Translations under genes and position numbers: made by a program
Shown: positions 26,901 to 34,501 of the stretch, piece by piece
Layout: every line of letters starts with the position of its first letter
Numbering within the stretch: the first letter of the stretch is position 1
Assembly (NCBI GenBank): GCA_963719855.1
Contig: CAVRDK010000001.1
Coordinates: 806,001-870,000 of the forward strand
Length of the DNA: 64,000 bases
From: CAIQPV01 sp963719855
Lineage (GTDB): Bacteria; Pseudomonadota; Gammaproteobacteria; Burkholderiales; Gallionellaceae
Direction of reading: 5' to 3'
The notes under the pieces: generated by a model
Database searches by the model: none
Seen by the model: the letters and a program-made list of their open reading frames with translations, nothing else
Told to the model about the DNA's origin: nothing

Positions 26901-27085
26901 TGGCAGCGACTCGCGGAGAATTCACGTCCACGGCGCTAAAGGCAGCCGGAGCACCGGCTGAGCGCATTGCGGTGCTAGCATCCGAAAAGGTAGAAACCGG
27001 GGGGCGAGATGTGCCGGTAAAACTGGTGCTAGGCACTACAGCCAAACCTGCGCCGCCCGCATCCACAGGCGTTACCACCAACTAA
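23903..27085 (+). CDS. DUF748 (AsmA-like) envelope protein
   Basis: A 1060-aa protein with one N-terminal membrane helix (LALTCAGFAVAYLLVGWLVLP) and a long periplasmic part typical of DUF748/AsmA-like proteins: FNPFELSLHLSGLRLTQPDNEPLLAFRDLVVDMSAA split into repeated beta segments, LDIQHFVLAGAKLDFADK, and KLSLDLQYKIHQRQLQGENQVV. A C-terminal segment from about residue 820 (FEAGNSQLTPPEREKLVRLAGVL, then LSLEVHGVY) resembles an OmpA-like stretch. Such proteins are implicated in lipid transport or outer-membrane integrity. The ATG at 23903 follows GGGAG; the GTG at 23897 is too close to it. It stands alone. Confidence 0.85.
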   Translation: MTIRLPFLKTLALTCAGFAVAYLLVGWLVLPRIIQAQAEKFIAEKTSHHLTMNRPEFNPFELSLHLSGLRLTQPDNEPLLAFRDLVVDMSAASIYRGAFIFDGIRLDGLEATVVLLPNGRLNWSGLIDSLKSKDETSNSPLPKLDIQHFVLAGAKLDFADKRIAPAFTTRIEPLDIELTDISTLPNEKGQYKIYARTTFGASIAWHGETSLDPLAMTGSFNVDDVDLARLSTYFKDSLPIAPPTGKAGLSADYKLAYAGGHVDLNLEHMAAKVTSLGFHGNGKSAPVVAVETIEAKEGGFNLMKNEFALGSLSVTGSKLDIQRGKIEAKKALELGSITLEDIHGNLASHQATLGNITLKDGRVHVTRDARGRIDIMEALQTASPHTQDKRNKKSEAANTAAETGWHYRVRKLELTGFAAAFRDESVAPAAELALEDIALDLQGISEDWKIEVPLRASFRAHGGGSFEAEGKITPSEPAADIRLKLTELSLIPAQPYLSTVAKLKLVDGRLSTEGRVVYNAKGVDYKGSFALRNLRLTEAESGNVFLLWKSLGSREFKATPKGLNIGELTLSGLDTQLIINKDKTLSFSRILKQPASDTSTKPTPPPVASTAIAPAHPFLVNIDRFRINGSEMDFADYSLALPFGTRIHHLKGVVTGISSQPGTPGQLELDGQVDDYGLARAVGQIDFLNPTDSMDLKVAFRNVEMTRLTPYSATFAGRKIASGKLSLDLQYKIHQRQLQGENQVVMDKLVLGERVESPEAKNLPLDLAIAILQDSDGRIDLGLPVSGSLDDPHFSYGGIVWKAIVNVLTKIATAPFRALGALFGGGEKFENIVFEAGNSQLTPPEREKLVRLAGVLNKRPNLSLEVHGVYAETDRVALQDRQLRRTVLEKSGQHIEGDGDPGPISTRQPKIQSALENIFSDRFGSRELAALKEGFRKANPGQLEESNADKVMSRLSGLFHEKRNLNAQEVAQMKGADFYAVLFVRLRDKVIVDNERLLALAATRGEFTSTALKAAGAPAERIAVLASEKVETGGRDVPVKLVLGTTAKPAPPASTGVTTN

Positions 27086-27192
27086 AGGACCCCAACACTA
27101 CAATACGATTCTTTGACTGTGGTTGGTTGTCTTGTTTGGTCAATAAAGATGGAATTCTCTACTGCGTACAGTCACAGACGAAATATCGAACC

Positions 27193-27225
27193 GTTCGGCG
27201 ATTGACAGTGCACTGTCAACCGAAC
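27193..27225. promoter_or_regulatory. Extended palindrome, candidate operator or transcript end
   Basis: A perfect 18-base palindrome (TTGACAGTGCACTGTCAA, 27202-27219) is flanked by GTTCGG on the left and CCGAAC on the right, giving a second stem separated by a three-base bulge. It lies just past the stop codon of the 23-codon gene at 27233. No T run follows on either strand, so a protein-binding site or RNA processing hairpin is as likely as a terminator. Confidence 0.5.
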
Positions 27226-27232
27226 TTGCCAG

Positions 27233-27304
27233 TCACGCGGCGGGCGGCGTTTGCTTTTTGGGTTTCTTGGCTTCTTTGTTTTTCCGTTGCTGACCTTTAG
27301 CCAT
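27233..27304 (-). CDS. 23-residue basic peptide (MAKGQQ family)
   Basis: A short frame starting MAKGQQRKNKEAKKPKK with a strong AAGGAG ribosome-binding site. Very short proteins beginning MAKGQ-R-N-E-KKPKK are, as I recall, conserved across many proteobacteria and often left unannotated. The peptide is rich in Lys and ends with Pro/Ala, so it is unlikely to fold alone and may bind nucleic acid or ribosomes. Both the RBS and the recalled conservation support it. It lies downstream of the winged-helix-like gene in opposite sense to the DUF748 gene. Confidence 0.7.
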   Translation of the reverse strand: MAKGQQRKNKEAKKPKKQTPPAA

Positions 27305-27346
27305 GATCGTTCTCCTTTTTTTGTTGTTGAATAAAAATTAGTATGG

Positions 27347-27601
27347 TTAAGATAATTTCAACTGCGCCTTCGATTTCCTGCCCGGCGATGCTGGTGGAAT
27401 ATATCCAGCTACGCGGCAACTTATTCCCTCGATTTTTTTACCCTTCACAAACTTGGTCGAGTAGCACGCCATGACTTCACCTTTGGCAGCCAGTTCTGCT
27501 AATTGCAGGCGCACATTAGCAAGTGTGATTCCCGTAGCTTCAGCAATCTCTGTGTCGAACCGCTCACCATGCGTTTTCAGGTATTGCAGTATCTCCCCCA
27601 T
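27347..27601 (-). CDS. Small winged-helix DNA-binding protein, 84 aa
   Basis: The product starts MGEILQYLKTHGERFDTEIAEATG and continues with LANVRLQLAELAAKGEV, a helix-turn-helix followed by a wing (KGKKIEGISCRVAGYIPP) as in FaeA/ArsR-like small regulators. The C-terminus is basic. Likely a transcription factor or DNA-binding accessory, target unknown. It precedes the 23-residue peptide gene by 42 bases on the same strand and could be co-transcribed with it. Confidence 0.7.
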   Translation of the reverse strand: MGEILQYLKTHGERFDTEIAEATGITLANVRLQLAELAAKGEVMACYSTKFVKGKKIEGISCRVAGYIPPASPGRKSKAQLKLS

Positions 27602-27674
27602 ACGCTAATTACCACGCCCCCTAAAGTCGAAGTTGTCACTGTACGCTTAACTAAGAAAGCAATGTGAGGTTTTT

Positions 27675-28001
27675 TTACGCCTGCCAAACCCCAAACCCAG
27701 CACTCCGCAAATCAATCCCAACTTCTACTTCCTTGTCGCACGCCCCATCATAGCTCATCGGGTTAAATGCCTCGTAGAGATCGGGCAACAGCCGCAATCC
27801 ATATTCCTTTACATACCTGTTGGACTGGATTCCTGCCTTGTGTTTGTCGAAGCGCACGTCTGGGTCTAATCCCGTCATGCCAACATACACGCATGGTTTG
27901 CCCGGAATGTAATCCGGGTTGCATCTCTTGAATTTGCCTTCGTACAGCACATCCTTCGACAATTCGACTACATATACATGATAGTGGTTGCGGCGTCCCA
28001 T
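27675..28001 (-). CDS. GIY-YIG-like small protein
   Basis: A 108-aa protein with HYHVYVVELSKDVL and, 26 residues on, PCVYVGMTGLDPDVRFDKHKAG: the paired VYV...VYVG strands followed by an Arg and a basic loop resemble the GIY-YIG nuclease core. A C-terminal catalytic Glu cannot be assigned with confidence. Comparable proteins are of unknown role and are often annotated as uncharacterised. The gene is the last one before the 302-bp repeat on its upstream side. Confidence 0.55.
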   Translation of the reverse strand: MGRRNHYHVYVVELSKDVLYEGKFKRCNPDYIPGKPCVYVGMTGLDPDVRFDKHKAGIQSNRYVKEYGLRLLPDLYEAFNPMSYDGACDKEVEVGIDLRSAGFGVWQA

Positions 28002-28047
28002 GGGTGAATGTAAATAGTCTTGTAACGTGCTACAAACAGTCCTCCAA

Positions 28048-28349
28048 AGTTAAATTACTCCCGGCAAAGCCGGGGGCTTATTAGGTGAGCCCCTCAAAGA
28101 GGCCGAAAAACCGTGAGCCGCCTTCAGGCGGCGGGTTTTTACTCCTTCCTCCTTGCAGGAGGAAGGTTGGGATGGAGGTAGAAATTTTGATTATGCTCAT
28201 GCTTAGTTTCTACCCCCTCCCTACCCCTCCCCCTGCAAGGGGGAGGGAATGATGTTGCTGAATTTTAACGTTGCTTTTTAATGACCGCCAGAACGGTCAA
28301 ACCTAACTGAGTCCCCCGGCATAGCCGGGGGTTTACCTAACTGAATTAT
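28048..28349. repeat. 302-bp palindrome-ended repeat (MITE-like), copy 1
   Basis: This intergenic block recurs almost unchanged at 51214-51517. Both ends carry a hairpin built from CCCCCGGC/GCCGGGGG, and the outer 40 bases of the two ends are imperfect inverted repeats of each other (AGTTA...TTAGG). Inside is a terminator-like hairpin (CCGCC..GGCGG followed by TTTTT near 28120-28140) and a nested inverted repeat of CTTCCTCC and CCCTCCCC units. It contains no gene. Non-autonomous, mobile-like repeat inferred from duplication at two unrelated loci. Confidence 0.8.
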
Positions 28350-28375
28350 TCAAAAAGCGCCTTCCACAGCGTCAG

Positions 28376-29254
28376 CTACTCGGCTGCGGCTGCGATAGGG
28401 GCAGCCTCGACGTACAACGCTTTGAGTTGCCCCTTGTTCAAATCGAGAATTTGCAGGCATGCAGCCTCCAGCTTCTGCCATTCCTGTGTGAAGCTCAGAC
28501 CCAGTTGCTGCTGCACGATATGCTCCGCAAGTTGGCTCATCGCAATGAGTCTGCGGCTCGCCATAGGCAGATTAAAGCTGGCTGATTTCAGTGCCATAAA
28601 ATCATGGTGATTGCGGATGGCGAGACATATCTCTTCTGGTAGCCACCAGCTTTGCGCCAATATACAGCCCACCATGGCGTGATTGGTTGGTAGCACGGTT
28701 TCTTCCACATCAGTGAAGCTGCGCACGGCCTCTCGATTAGCTGAAGCAAGCACTGCCCCGTAGTTCGAAAAACGTCCAAGCAGAACCGGGATGCCACAGT
28801 CGCGGAACAACCCGAAGGTATAAGCATCATCGGCGCGCAAGCCGCGTATATCGAGATGTTGTGCCAGCCAGCCGGAAAGACGCGCAATTCGCGCCGAGGC
28901 ATCCCAGAATCGTTCCAGATTCGACACGTTTGGAAAGGCGTTGCGCAGAACGATGCCTGCCACAGCATGACTAGCCGGGATCATACCGAGTATTGTGAGA
29001 GCTTCGTTCACCGAATGCACCCGCTGACGCATACCGAAATATGGGGAATTGGCGGTTTTGATCAAACCAGCCGAAAGTCCGACATCGGTTCCGATAATGC
29101 TCGCCAGACGATGGTAGTCCGGTTCCTCCTTGCGCGCCTCGGACATGACGCGATCCAGGATGATCGGGCAGGGAGGGATGCCGATGTCAAGAATAGAGCG
29201 TTCAAACAGGTTATCGACTGCCGTTGGAGGCGAGTCTTGCAGAGCGTTCTTCAT
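28376..29254 (-). CDS. HDOD domain signalling protein
   Basis: A 292-aa HDOD protein (IGIPPCPIILDRVMSEARKEEPDYHRLASIIGTDVGLSAGLIK when read in pieces), with HSVNEALTILGM and NHAMVGCILAQSW, the degenerate HD region. The start at 29254 has AAGGAG upstream and overlaps the stop of the GGDEF-EAL gene by an ATGA, so the two are translationally coupled. Pairing of an HDOD protein with a diguanylate cyclase/phosphodiesterase suggests a joint role in c-di-GMP signalling. Followed by the 302-bp repeat, which supplies a hairpin. Confidence 0.87.
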   Translation of the reverse strand: MKNALQDSPPTAVDNLFERSILDIGIPPCPIILDRVMSEARKEEPDYHRLASIIGTDVGLSAGLIKTANSPYFGMRQRVHSVNEALTILGMIPASHAVAGIVLRNAFPNVSNLERFWDASARIARLSGWLAQHLDIRGLRADDAYTFGLFRDCGIPVLLGRFSNYGAVLASANREAVRSFTDVEETVLPTNHAMVGCILAQSWWLPEEICLAIRNHHDFMALKSASFNLPMASRRLIAMSQLAEHIVQQQLGLSFTQEWQKLEAACLQILDLNKGQLKALYVEAAPIAAAAE

Positions 29255-30546
29255 TTCGTGCTCCTTGTTTTCAGCCAAGTAAGAAGGTCATCTTCCGGCA
29301 TCGGTCTTGCGTAGAAAAATCCCTGAATAGCATCCACTCCTACATCCAGCAAGGCATCAATCTCTTCCTGTCTTTCGCATCCTTCGGCCACGATGGTCAT
29401 GCCCAACTCGTGACCAAGCTGGGTCATCGCCCTGACCACGGCCAAGGCACGGCGATCTTCCGGCAACACACTCACGAAGGCACGATCCAACTTGAGCTTT
29501 CTGGCCGGAATATCCTTTAGGTTAGCCAAACAGGAATAGCCAGTGCCAAAATCGTCGATGGACAAACTCACGCCTGCGGCGATAGCGTTTTTCAGGTTCT
29601 TCTGGACAGTATCGGAAATATCCATGAAGAGGGATTCTGTCAATTCCAGCTCAACCAGCTCCGGTTTAACGTTAGAACAGATCAGGGCTGCGTGCAGCGC
29701 ACGGGTAAACTTCTTGGAGATCAACTGGGCGCGCGAGACGTTGATGGCGACCTTGGTGTTATAACCAGCGTCCTGAAGTAGACGTGCTTGCATCGTGCCT
29801 TGCAACAAGCTCCATTCCCCGAGACGAATCACGAGGCCAGTCTTTTCCGCAACGGGGATAAACTTCCCGGGCGGAACGTTTTTTCCATTGACGGAGCAGC
29901 GCATGAGCGCCTCAACAGACTCAACATGTCCGTTCGCATGAATGATGGGCTGATAATGAAGGCATAATCCGCCTGTCTCAAGTGCGGTATGCAGGATGCT
30001 TTCGATCGAGAGTTCTTCGCGCGCGAGAGTGATTCCAAGACGCCCGGGGATCGGCTCGTCACCGGAACAAACGATGCTGTTGCCCCCTTTGTTTTTGGCC
30101 GCGAACATGGCGCGATCTGCGCGCTCTAGCAGCGCAAGAGAGCCTTCGTCATGCTCGTGGATTGCTATACCGATGCTCGCAGTGGGATGCAGGTTCAGAT
30201 TGCCAATGGTGAGCGGCTCTTCGACCGTGCGGGCCAACTCGCCAGCAAACTGCTGTGCCTGAGATATGTCACATTTTGGGATAAGAAGCACGAATTCATC
30301 CCCTCCCATTCGGCAGAGTTCAGCCCTCCCGCTTACCCGATCACGGAAACGCACAGCGAGATCCTTGATTATCTCGTCGCCTCCTTGGTGGCCGAATGAT
30401 TCGTTGACCTGTTTGAAGCGGTCTATATCAATCCAGATGACCGCGAACGGTTTTCCATTGGCCGACGAGTCGGTGGCAAACTTCTGTGCCGTCTGTAAGC
30501 AGCCAAATCGATCCAGAAGTCCGGTGAGGGGATCTATGCTATTCAT
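29251..30546 (-). CDS. GGDEF-EAL domain protein (c-di-GMP turnover)
   Basis: A 431-aa protein with a GGDEF domain directly at the N-terminus (DPLTGLLDRFGCLQTAQ, then CRMGGDEFVLLIP, an intact GGDEF active site) and an EAL domain (VESVEALMRCS, SIDDFGTGYSCLANLKDIP, KLDRAFV, IVAEGCERQEEID). No sensor domain precedes GGDEF. EAL metal ligands (E, N in VAINVSRAQL, E in ELELTES, DD, K, E) look present. The start is uncertain: 30546 begins right at the domain; ATG at 30582 would add 12 residues; neither has a strong RBS. Coupled to the HDOD gene downstream. The 300 bases upstream to cysS contain no convincing gene. Confidence 0.85.
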   Translation of the reverse strand: MNSIDPLTGLLDRFGCLQTAQKFATDSSANGKPFAVIWIDIDRFKQVNESFGHQGGDEIIKDLAVRFRDRVSGRAELCRMGGDEFVLLIPKCDISQAQQFAGELARTVEEPLTIGNLNLHPTASIGIAIHEHDEGSLALLERADRAMFAAKNKGGNSIVCSGDEPIPGRLGITLAREELSIESILHTALETGGLCLHYQPIIHANGHVESVEALMRCSVNGKNVPPGKFIPVAEKTGLVIRLGEWSLLQGTMQARLLQDAGYNTKVAINVSRAQLISKKFTRALHAALICSNVKPELVELELTESLFMDISDTVQKNLKNAIAAGVSLSIDDFGTGYSCLANLKDIPARKLKLDRAFVSVLPEDRRALAVVRAMTQLGHELGMTIVAEGCERQEEIDALLDVGVDAIQGFFYARPMPEDDLLTWLKTRSTK

Positions 30547-30846
30547 GTCGCAAGACGATAGCGCTAACCGCGCGGGGAACATAGGATAACCCAAACAGAA
30601 AATTTGTGCAGACGAACGGTACAGAAACAACAAGGATGCCATCAAGCATTGAAGGTACTCTTTCCGGAATCGCGAATGACGGCAAGGGGGCGTTATGTGA
30701 GACGGTCAAGCTGACTGATTGGCACCCGATTCTATGGCTGCTTTCAGTCGCATAGCAAACAGTCACCAGTTCCTATTGCTATAGCTGATTGGGGTCGAGC
30801 GGAAGTCAGGGCAGACACCGTCTGTCAGGTCATGCCGGAAACACAT

Positions 30847-32277
30847 TTAGGCGCGCCGCCAGGTTGTGCCCGCCGCGCTGTCTTCCAGAACAATTCCGGC
30901 TTCCAGTAACTCCTTGCGGATACGGTCGGCTTCGGCAAAGTTTTTGCTCTTCTTGGCCGCACTACGAGCCTCAATCATTTCAGCAATTTCCTGCGGACTC
31001 TTTCCGGCAGGAGTCGTTATGGTTCCCTTCACTCCCGTCCATCCAGATTTTCCCGGTTCTGCATTAATAACGTATGGTTTCTGGAAAAAGTTATCGTCTT
31101 GCAGCAACCCAAGTACACCACCCAGCATCTTGAGTTGCGCGGCTAGTTGCGATGAATTGGTTTTATTTACTTCGTTGGCGAGTTCGAACAGCACAGCCAT
31201 CGCTTCCGGCGTGTTGAAGTCGTCGTCCATCGCGGCCTTAAAACGTTGGGCGTGCGGTGTATTCCAATCTAGCGTATTAGCAATAACTGGCACCAATCTT
31301 AACGCGGTATAAAGCCGCGTCAGCGCACCCTTTGCATCATCCAGATGCGCATCTGAATAATTCAACTGACTGCGGTAGTGCGCGCGCAGAATGAAGAAGC
31401 GCACCACTTCCGCATCGTATTTTTTCAGTACCTCGCGGATGGTAAAAAAGTTGCCGAGCGACTTGGACATTTTCTCGTCGTCCACGCGCACGAAGCCGTT
31501 GTGCATCCAGTAGTTCACGTATTGACACTGGTGCGCGCCTTCGCTCTGGGCGATTTCATTTTCGTGATGCGGAAACTGCAAATCCGCGCCGCCACCGTGG
31601 ATGTCGAAATGCTTGCCGAGCAATTCCGAACCCATCGCCGAGCATTCGAGGTGCCAGCCGGGGCGACCCTTTCCCCACGGCGAATTCCATTTCACTTCTT
31701 CCGGTTCGTCGTCCTTGGCATGTTTCCACAATACGAAGTCGAGCGGATCGCTCTTGCCGTCATTCACATTCACGCGCTCGCCCGCGCGCAAATCCTCCAG
31801 CGATTTACCGGACAATTTCCCATAGCCCTCAAACTTGCGCACCGCGTAGTTCACGTCGCCATCGGCGGCGAGATAGGCTAATCCATTGGCTTCCAGCGTG
31901 GCGATCATCCCCAGCATCTGCGGAACATACTGAGTGGCGCGCGGTTCATAATCCGGCGGCAGAATGCCCAGCGCGCGCTCATCCTCGTGCATCGCATCAA
32001 TGAAACGCTGGGTCAGGACATGAATGGATTCATGGTTCTCCGCCGCACGCTTGATAATCTTGTCGTCTATGTCGGTGATGTTGCGCACGTAGGTTACATC
32101 GAAGCCGGATGCCTTGAGCCAGCGATACACCATGTCGAACACTACCATCACGCGCGCATGGCCGAGGTGGCAATAATCGTACACCGTCATGCCGCACACA
32201 TACATGCGCACCTTGTTCGGCTCGATGGGGATAAAGTCCTGCTTGTCGCGGGCGAGGGTGTTGTAGATTTTTAACAT
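30847..32277 (-). CDS. cysS: Cysteinyl-tRNA synthetase
   Basis: Charges tRNA-Cys. The 476-aa chain has the HIGH-equivalent CHLGHARVMVVFDMV, the Zn-binding cysteine in MYVCGMTVYD and others in WHLECSAMG with HHENEIAQSE, and the KMSKSLGN loop. N-terminus MLKIYNTLARDKQDF and C-terminus match bacterial CysRS with the anticodon-binding helical domain. Intact. It is followed on its upstream side by an intergenic inverted repeat and then glnS, read in the same direction. Confidence 0.97.
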   Translation of the reverse strand: MLKIYNTLARDKQDFIPIEPNKVRMYVCGMTVYDYCHLGHARVMVVFDMVYRWLKASGFDVTYVRNITDIDDKIIKRAAENHESIHVLTQRFIDAMHEDERALGILPPDYEPRATQYVPQMLGMIATLEANGLAYLAADGDVNYAVRKFEGYGKLSGKSLEDLRAGERVNVNDGKSDPLDFVLWKHAKDDEPEEVKWNSPWGKGRPGWHLECSAMGSELLGKHFDIHGGGADLQFPHHENEIAQSEGAHQCQYVNYWMHNGFVRVDDEKMSKSLGNFFTIREVLKKYDAEVVRFFILRAHYRSQLNYSDAHLDDAKGALTRLYTALRLVPVIANTLDWNTPHAQRFKAAMDDDFNTPEAMAVLFELANEVNKTNSSQLAAQLKMLGGVLGLLQDDNFFQKPYVINAEPGKSGWTGVKGTITTPAGKSPQEIAEMIEARSAAKKSKNFAEADRIRKELLEAGIVLEDSAAGTTWRRA

Positions 32278-32300
32278 GCAAGTTTCACTTGATATTCAGT

Positions 32301-32404
32301 TAGCACCTCCCCCTTTGAAAAAGGGGGATTGAGGGGGATTTAGCTTTTGCCTTGCGCTTTAAATCAAACCCCCCTAACCCTCTTTTTCAAAGGGGGGGAT
32401 TTAG
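32301..32404. repeat. Intergenic inverted repeat between glnS and cysS
   Basis: Left arm CACCTCCCCCTTTGAAAAAG with GGGGGATTTAG, right arm its approximate reverse complement (CCCCCCTAACCCTCTTTTTC...), separated by a short linker. It forms one long hairpin and resembles the C-rich module found inside the 302-bp repeat and at 54407-54512. It could end glnS transcripts or be a small dispersed repeat. Confidence 0.65.
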
Positions 32405-32412
32405 TTCATTCT

Positions 32413-34146
32413 TTATTTATCCTTGCTCTCATGACTGACGCTCGGGACTGGAGTTCCTACAAACGTGGTACTGGATATCCCTGTCAGGTTCGCCCACGAA
32501 TCTCTTAGGGTCACGGTGCGGTTGAACACCAGCTTGCCGCCCGGCTGGTGTTCGCGTCGGTCAGTGCAGAAGTAACCGAGGCGTTCGAACTGGTAGCGCG
32601 TTTCCGGCGCGGCATCGCGCACAGCTGCCTCGACCCAGCCTTGCACTACTGTAAGTGAATCGGGGTTAATGAATTCGAGGAAATTTTTTTCCTTGTCCGC
32701 ATCCGGTTCCGGCACGGTGCAGAGACGGTCGTATAAACGAATTTCGGCGGGCAGGGCATGTTCGCGCGACAGAAAGTGGATCACGCCTTTCACTTTGCGC
32801 CCTTCCGGATTCTTGCCCAGCGTGTCGTGGTCGATGCTGCAACGCAACTCAACGACATTGCCCGTCGCATCCTTTACTGCTTCGTCGCAACGTATCACGT
32901 AGCTATGGCGCAGGCGCACTTCGCCGCCGAGCGTGAGGCGCTTCCATCCTGAAGGCGGGACTTCGGCGAAATCGTCGGCTTCGATGAATAGTTCGCTGCT
33001 GATCGGCACGAAACGTTTGCCGAACTCAGGATGATTGGGGTGGAAGTCAGCCTCGCGCGCCTGTGCACCGTCGAAGTTGGTGAGGGTGACCTTGAGCGGG
33101 TTAATGATCGCCATCACGCGCGGCGCACGCGCTTCGAGGTCTTCGCGGATCGCTCCTTCCATAATCGCCATATCTACGATGTTATCGCTCTTGGAAATAC
33201 CAATCCTGCGCGCGAATTCGCGGATGCCTTCCGGCGTGTAGCCTCTGCGACGCATGCCGCTGATGGTGGGCATGCGCGGGTCGTCCCAGCCGCTCACGTG
33301 TTTCTCGTTCACCAGTTGCAACAGCTTGCGCTTGCTGGTGATGGTGTAGTGCAACTCCAGCCGCGAAAACTCAATCTGCTGCGGATGGCAGGGGATGGTG
33401 ATGTTATCCAGCACCCAGTCATACAGCGGTCTATGATCTTCGAACTCCAGCGTGCATAACGAATGAGTAATGCCTTCCAGCGCATCGGAAATGCAGTGGG
33501 TGTAGTCGTACATCGGATAAATGCACCACTGGTCGCCGGTGCGGATGTGGTGTACGCGGCGGATGCGGTAGATGGCTGGGTCACGCATGTTGATGTTGGG
33601 TGAAGTCATGTCTATTTTTGCGCGCAACACCTTGCTGCCGTCGGCGAACTCGCCGTTCTTCATGCGCGTGAACAGGTCGAGATTTTCTTCCGCGCTACGC
33701 TCGCGGTACGGGCTGTTTTTTCCCGCTTGCGTCAGTGTGCCGCGATACTCGCGCATCTGCTCGGGCGTGAGTTCGTCCACATAAGCCTTGCCCTGCTTGA
33801 TTAGCTCGACCGCATAGTCATACAACTGAGGAAAATAATCGGAAGCCCAGCGTACTTCGCCATCCCACTGAAAGCCAAGCCAGCGCACATCATCCTGTAT
33901 GGACTGCGCGTACTCCTCGCTTTCTTTCTCCGGGTTAGTGTCGTCGAAGCGCAGGTTGCACTTGCCCTTATAGTCCAGTGCCAAGCCAAAATTCAGGCAG
34001 ATGGACTTGGCATGACCGACGTGCAGGTAGCCGTTCGGCTCGGGCGGAAAACGAGTGACGATACCGCTGTGCTTGCCGCTAGCCAGATCGCCCTCGATGA
34101 TGGTGCGAATAAAGTGCGAAGCGGGCGCTTGTGCGTTGCTGCTCAT
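32413..34146 (-). CDS. glnS: Glutaminyl-tRNA synthetase
   Basis: Charges tRNA-Gln. 577 aa; class I signature FPPEPNGYLHVGHAKSICLN, FDDTNPEKESEEYAQSI, KMSKS-equivalent ITSKRKLLQLVNE, and GWDDPRMPTISGMRRRGYTPEGI, all diagnostic for GlnRS rather than GluRS. The C-terminal anticodon-binding barrels follow. Intact, normal length. It starts near the divergent TPR gene, and 355 bases lie between. Confidence 0.98.
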   Translation of the reverse strand: MSSNAQAPASHFIRTIIEGDLASGKHSGIVTRFPPEPNGYLHVGHAKSICLNFGLALDYKGKCNLRFDDTNPEKESEEYAQSIQDDVRWLGFQWDGEVRWASDYFPQLYDYAVELIKQGKAYVDELTPEQMREYRGTLTQAGKNSPYRERSAEENLDLFTRMKNGEFADGSKVLRAKIDMTSPNINMRDPAIYRIRRVHHIRTGDQWCIYPMYDYTHCISDALEGITHSLCTLEFEDHRPLYDWVLDNITIPCHPQQIEFSRLELHYTITSKRKLLQLVNEKHVSGWDDPRMPTISGMRRRGYTPEGIREFARRIGISKSDNIVDMAIMEGAIREDLEARAPRVMAIINPLKVTLTNFDGAQAREADFHPNHPEFGKRFVPISSELFIEADDFAEVPPSGWKRLTLGGEVRLRHSYVIRCDEAVKDATGNVVELRCSIDHDTLGKNPEGRKVKGVIHFLSREHALPAEIRLYDRLCTVPEPDADKEKNFLEFINPDSLTVVQGWVEAAVRDAAPETRYQFERLGYFCTDRREHQPGGKLVFNRTVTLRDSWANLTGISSTTFVGTPVPSVSHESKDK

Positions 34147-34346
34147 TGTTCGACGGTTCTTTCGGTATAGAGTTATGGGGACACGGCTTTAAGGAGCCGC
34201 AAAGGTGCGGATTTTACCCGAAAACCTGCGTATCCAAGCGGGCAAAGCGAAAATGACCGCGATAAGCCGTGAAATCTACGAACTTATTTGGTAGAATTCA
34301 GCCCGTCGAGGGGTCACTTTAAATAATGACGCCCAGCGAAAGTACC

Positions 34347-34395
34347 GTTCGCCTACTTGGGTATGCTGCGCAAAGCGCGGCACCCCTGGGCGAAC
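34347..34395. other. Strong 49-nt hairpin in the glnS/TPR intergenic region
   Basis: The 355-base stretch 34147-34501 has no gene. It contains GTTCGCC at 34347 pairing with GGCGAAC at 34389, with inner pairing GGG/CCC and GCGC-aaa-GCGC, making a nearly continuous stem-loop followed by AAAAA. It could be a leader or small RNA structure or a repeat; on the minus strand the hairpin would be preceded, not followed, by a T run. Function unknown. Confidence 0.45.
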
Positions 34396-34501
34396 AAAAA
34401 GCGAACCAGAATGCCTAAAGTTTCGGAATACGACCAAAGGTGGCCGGGGCGTGCTTTGCGTTAATTAAGCCATAACTCAATTTCGGAAAAACATAACACC
34501 T

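Noticed and set aside
30638..30757. 39-codon plus-strand ORF with AAGG just before the ATG
   Set aside because: RBS spacing is too short and the peptide has no recognisable features.
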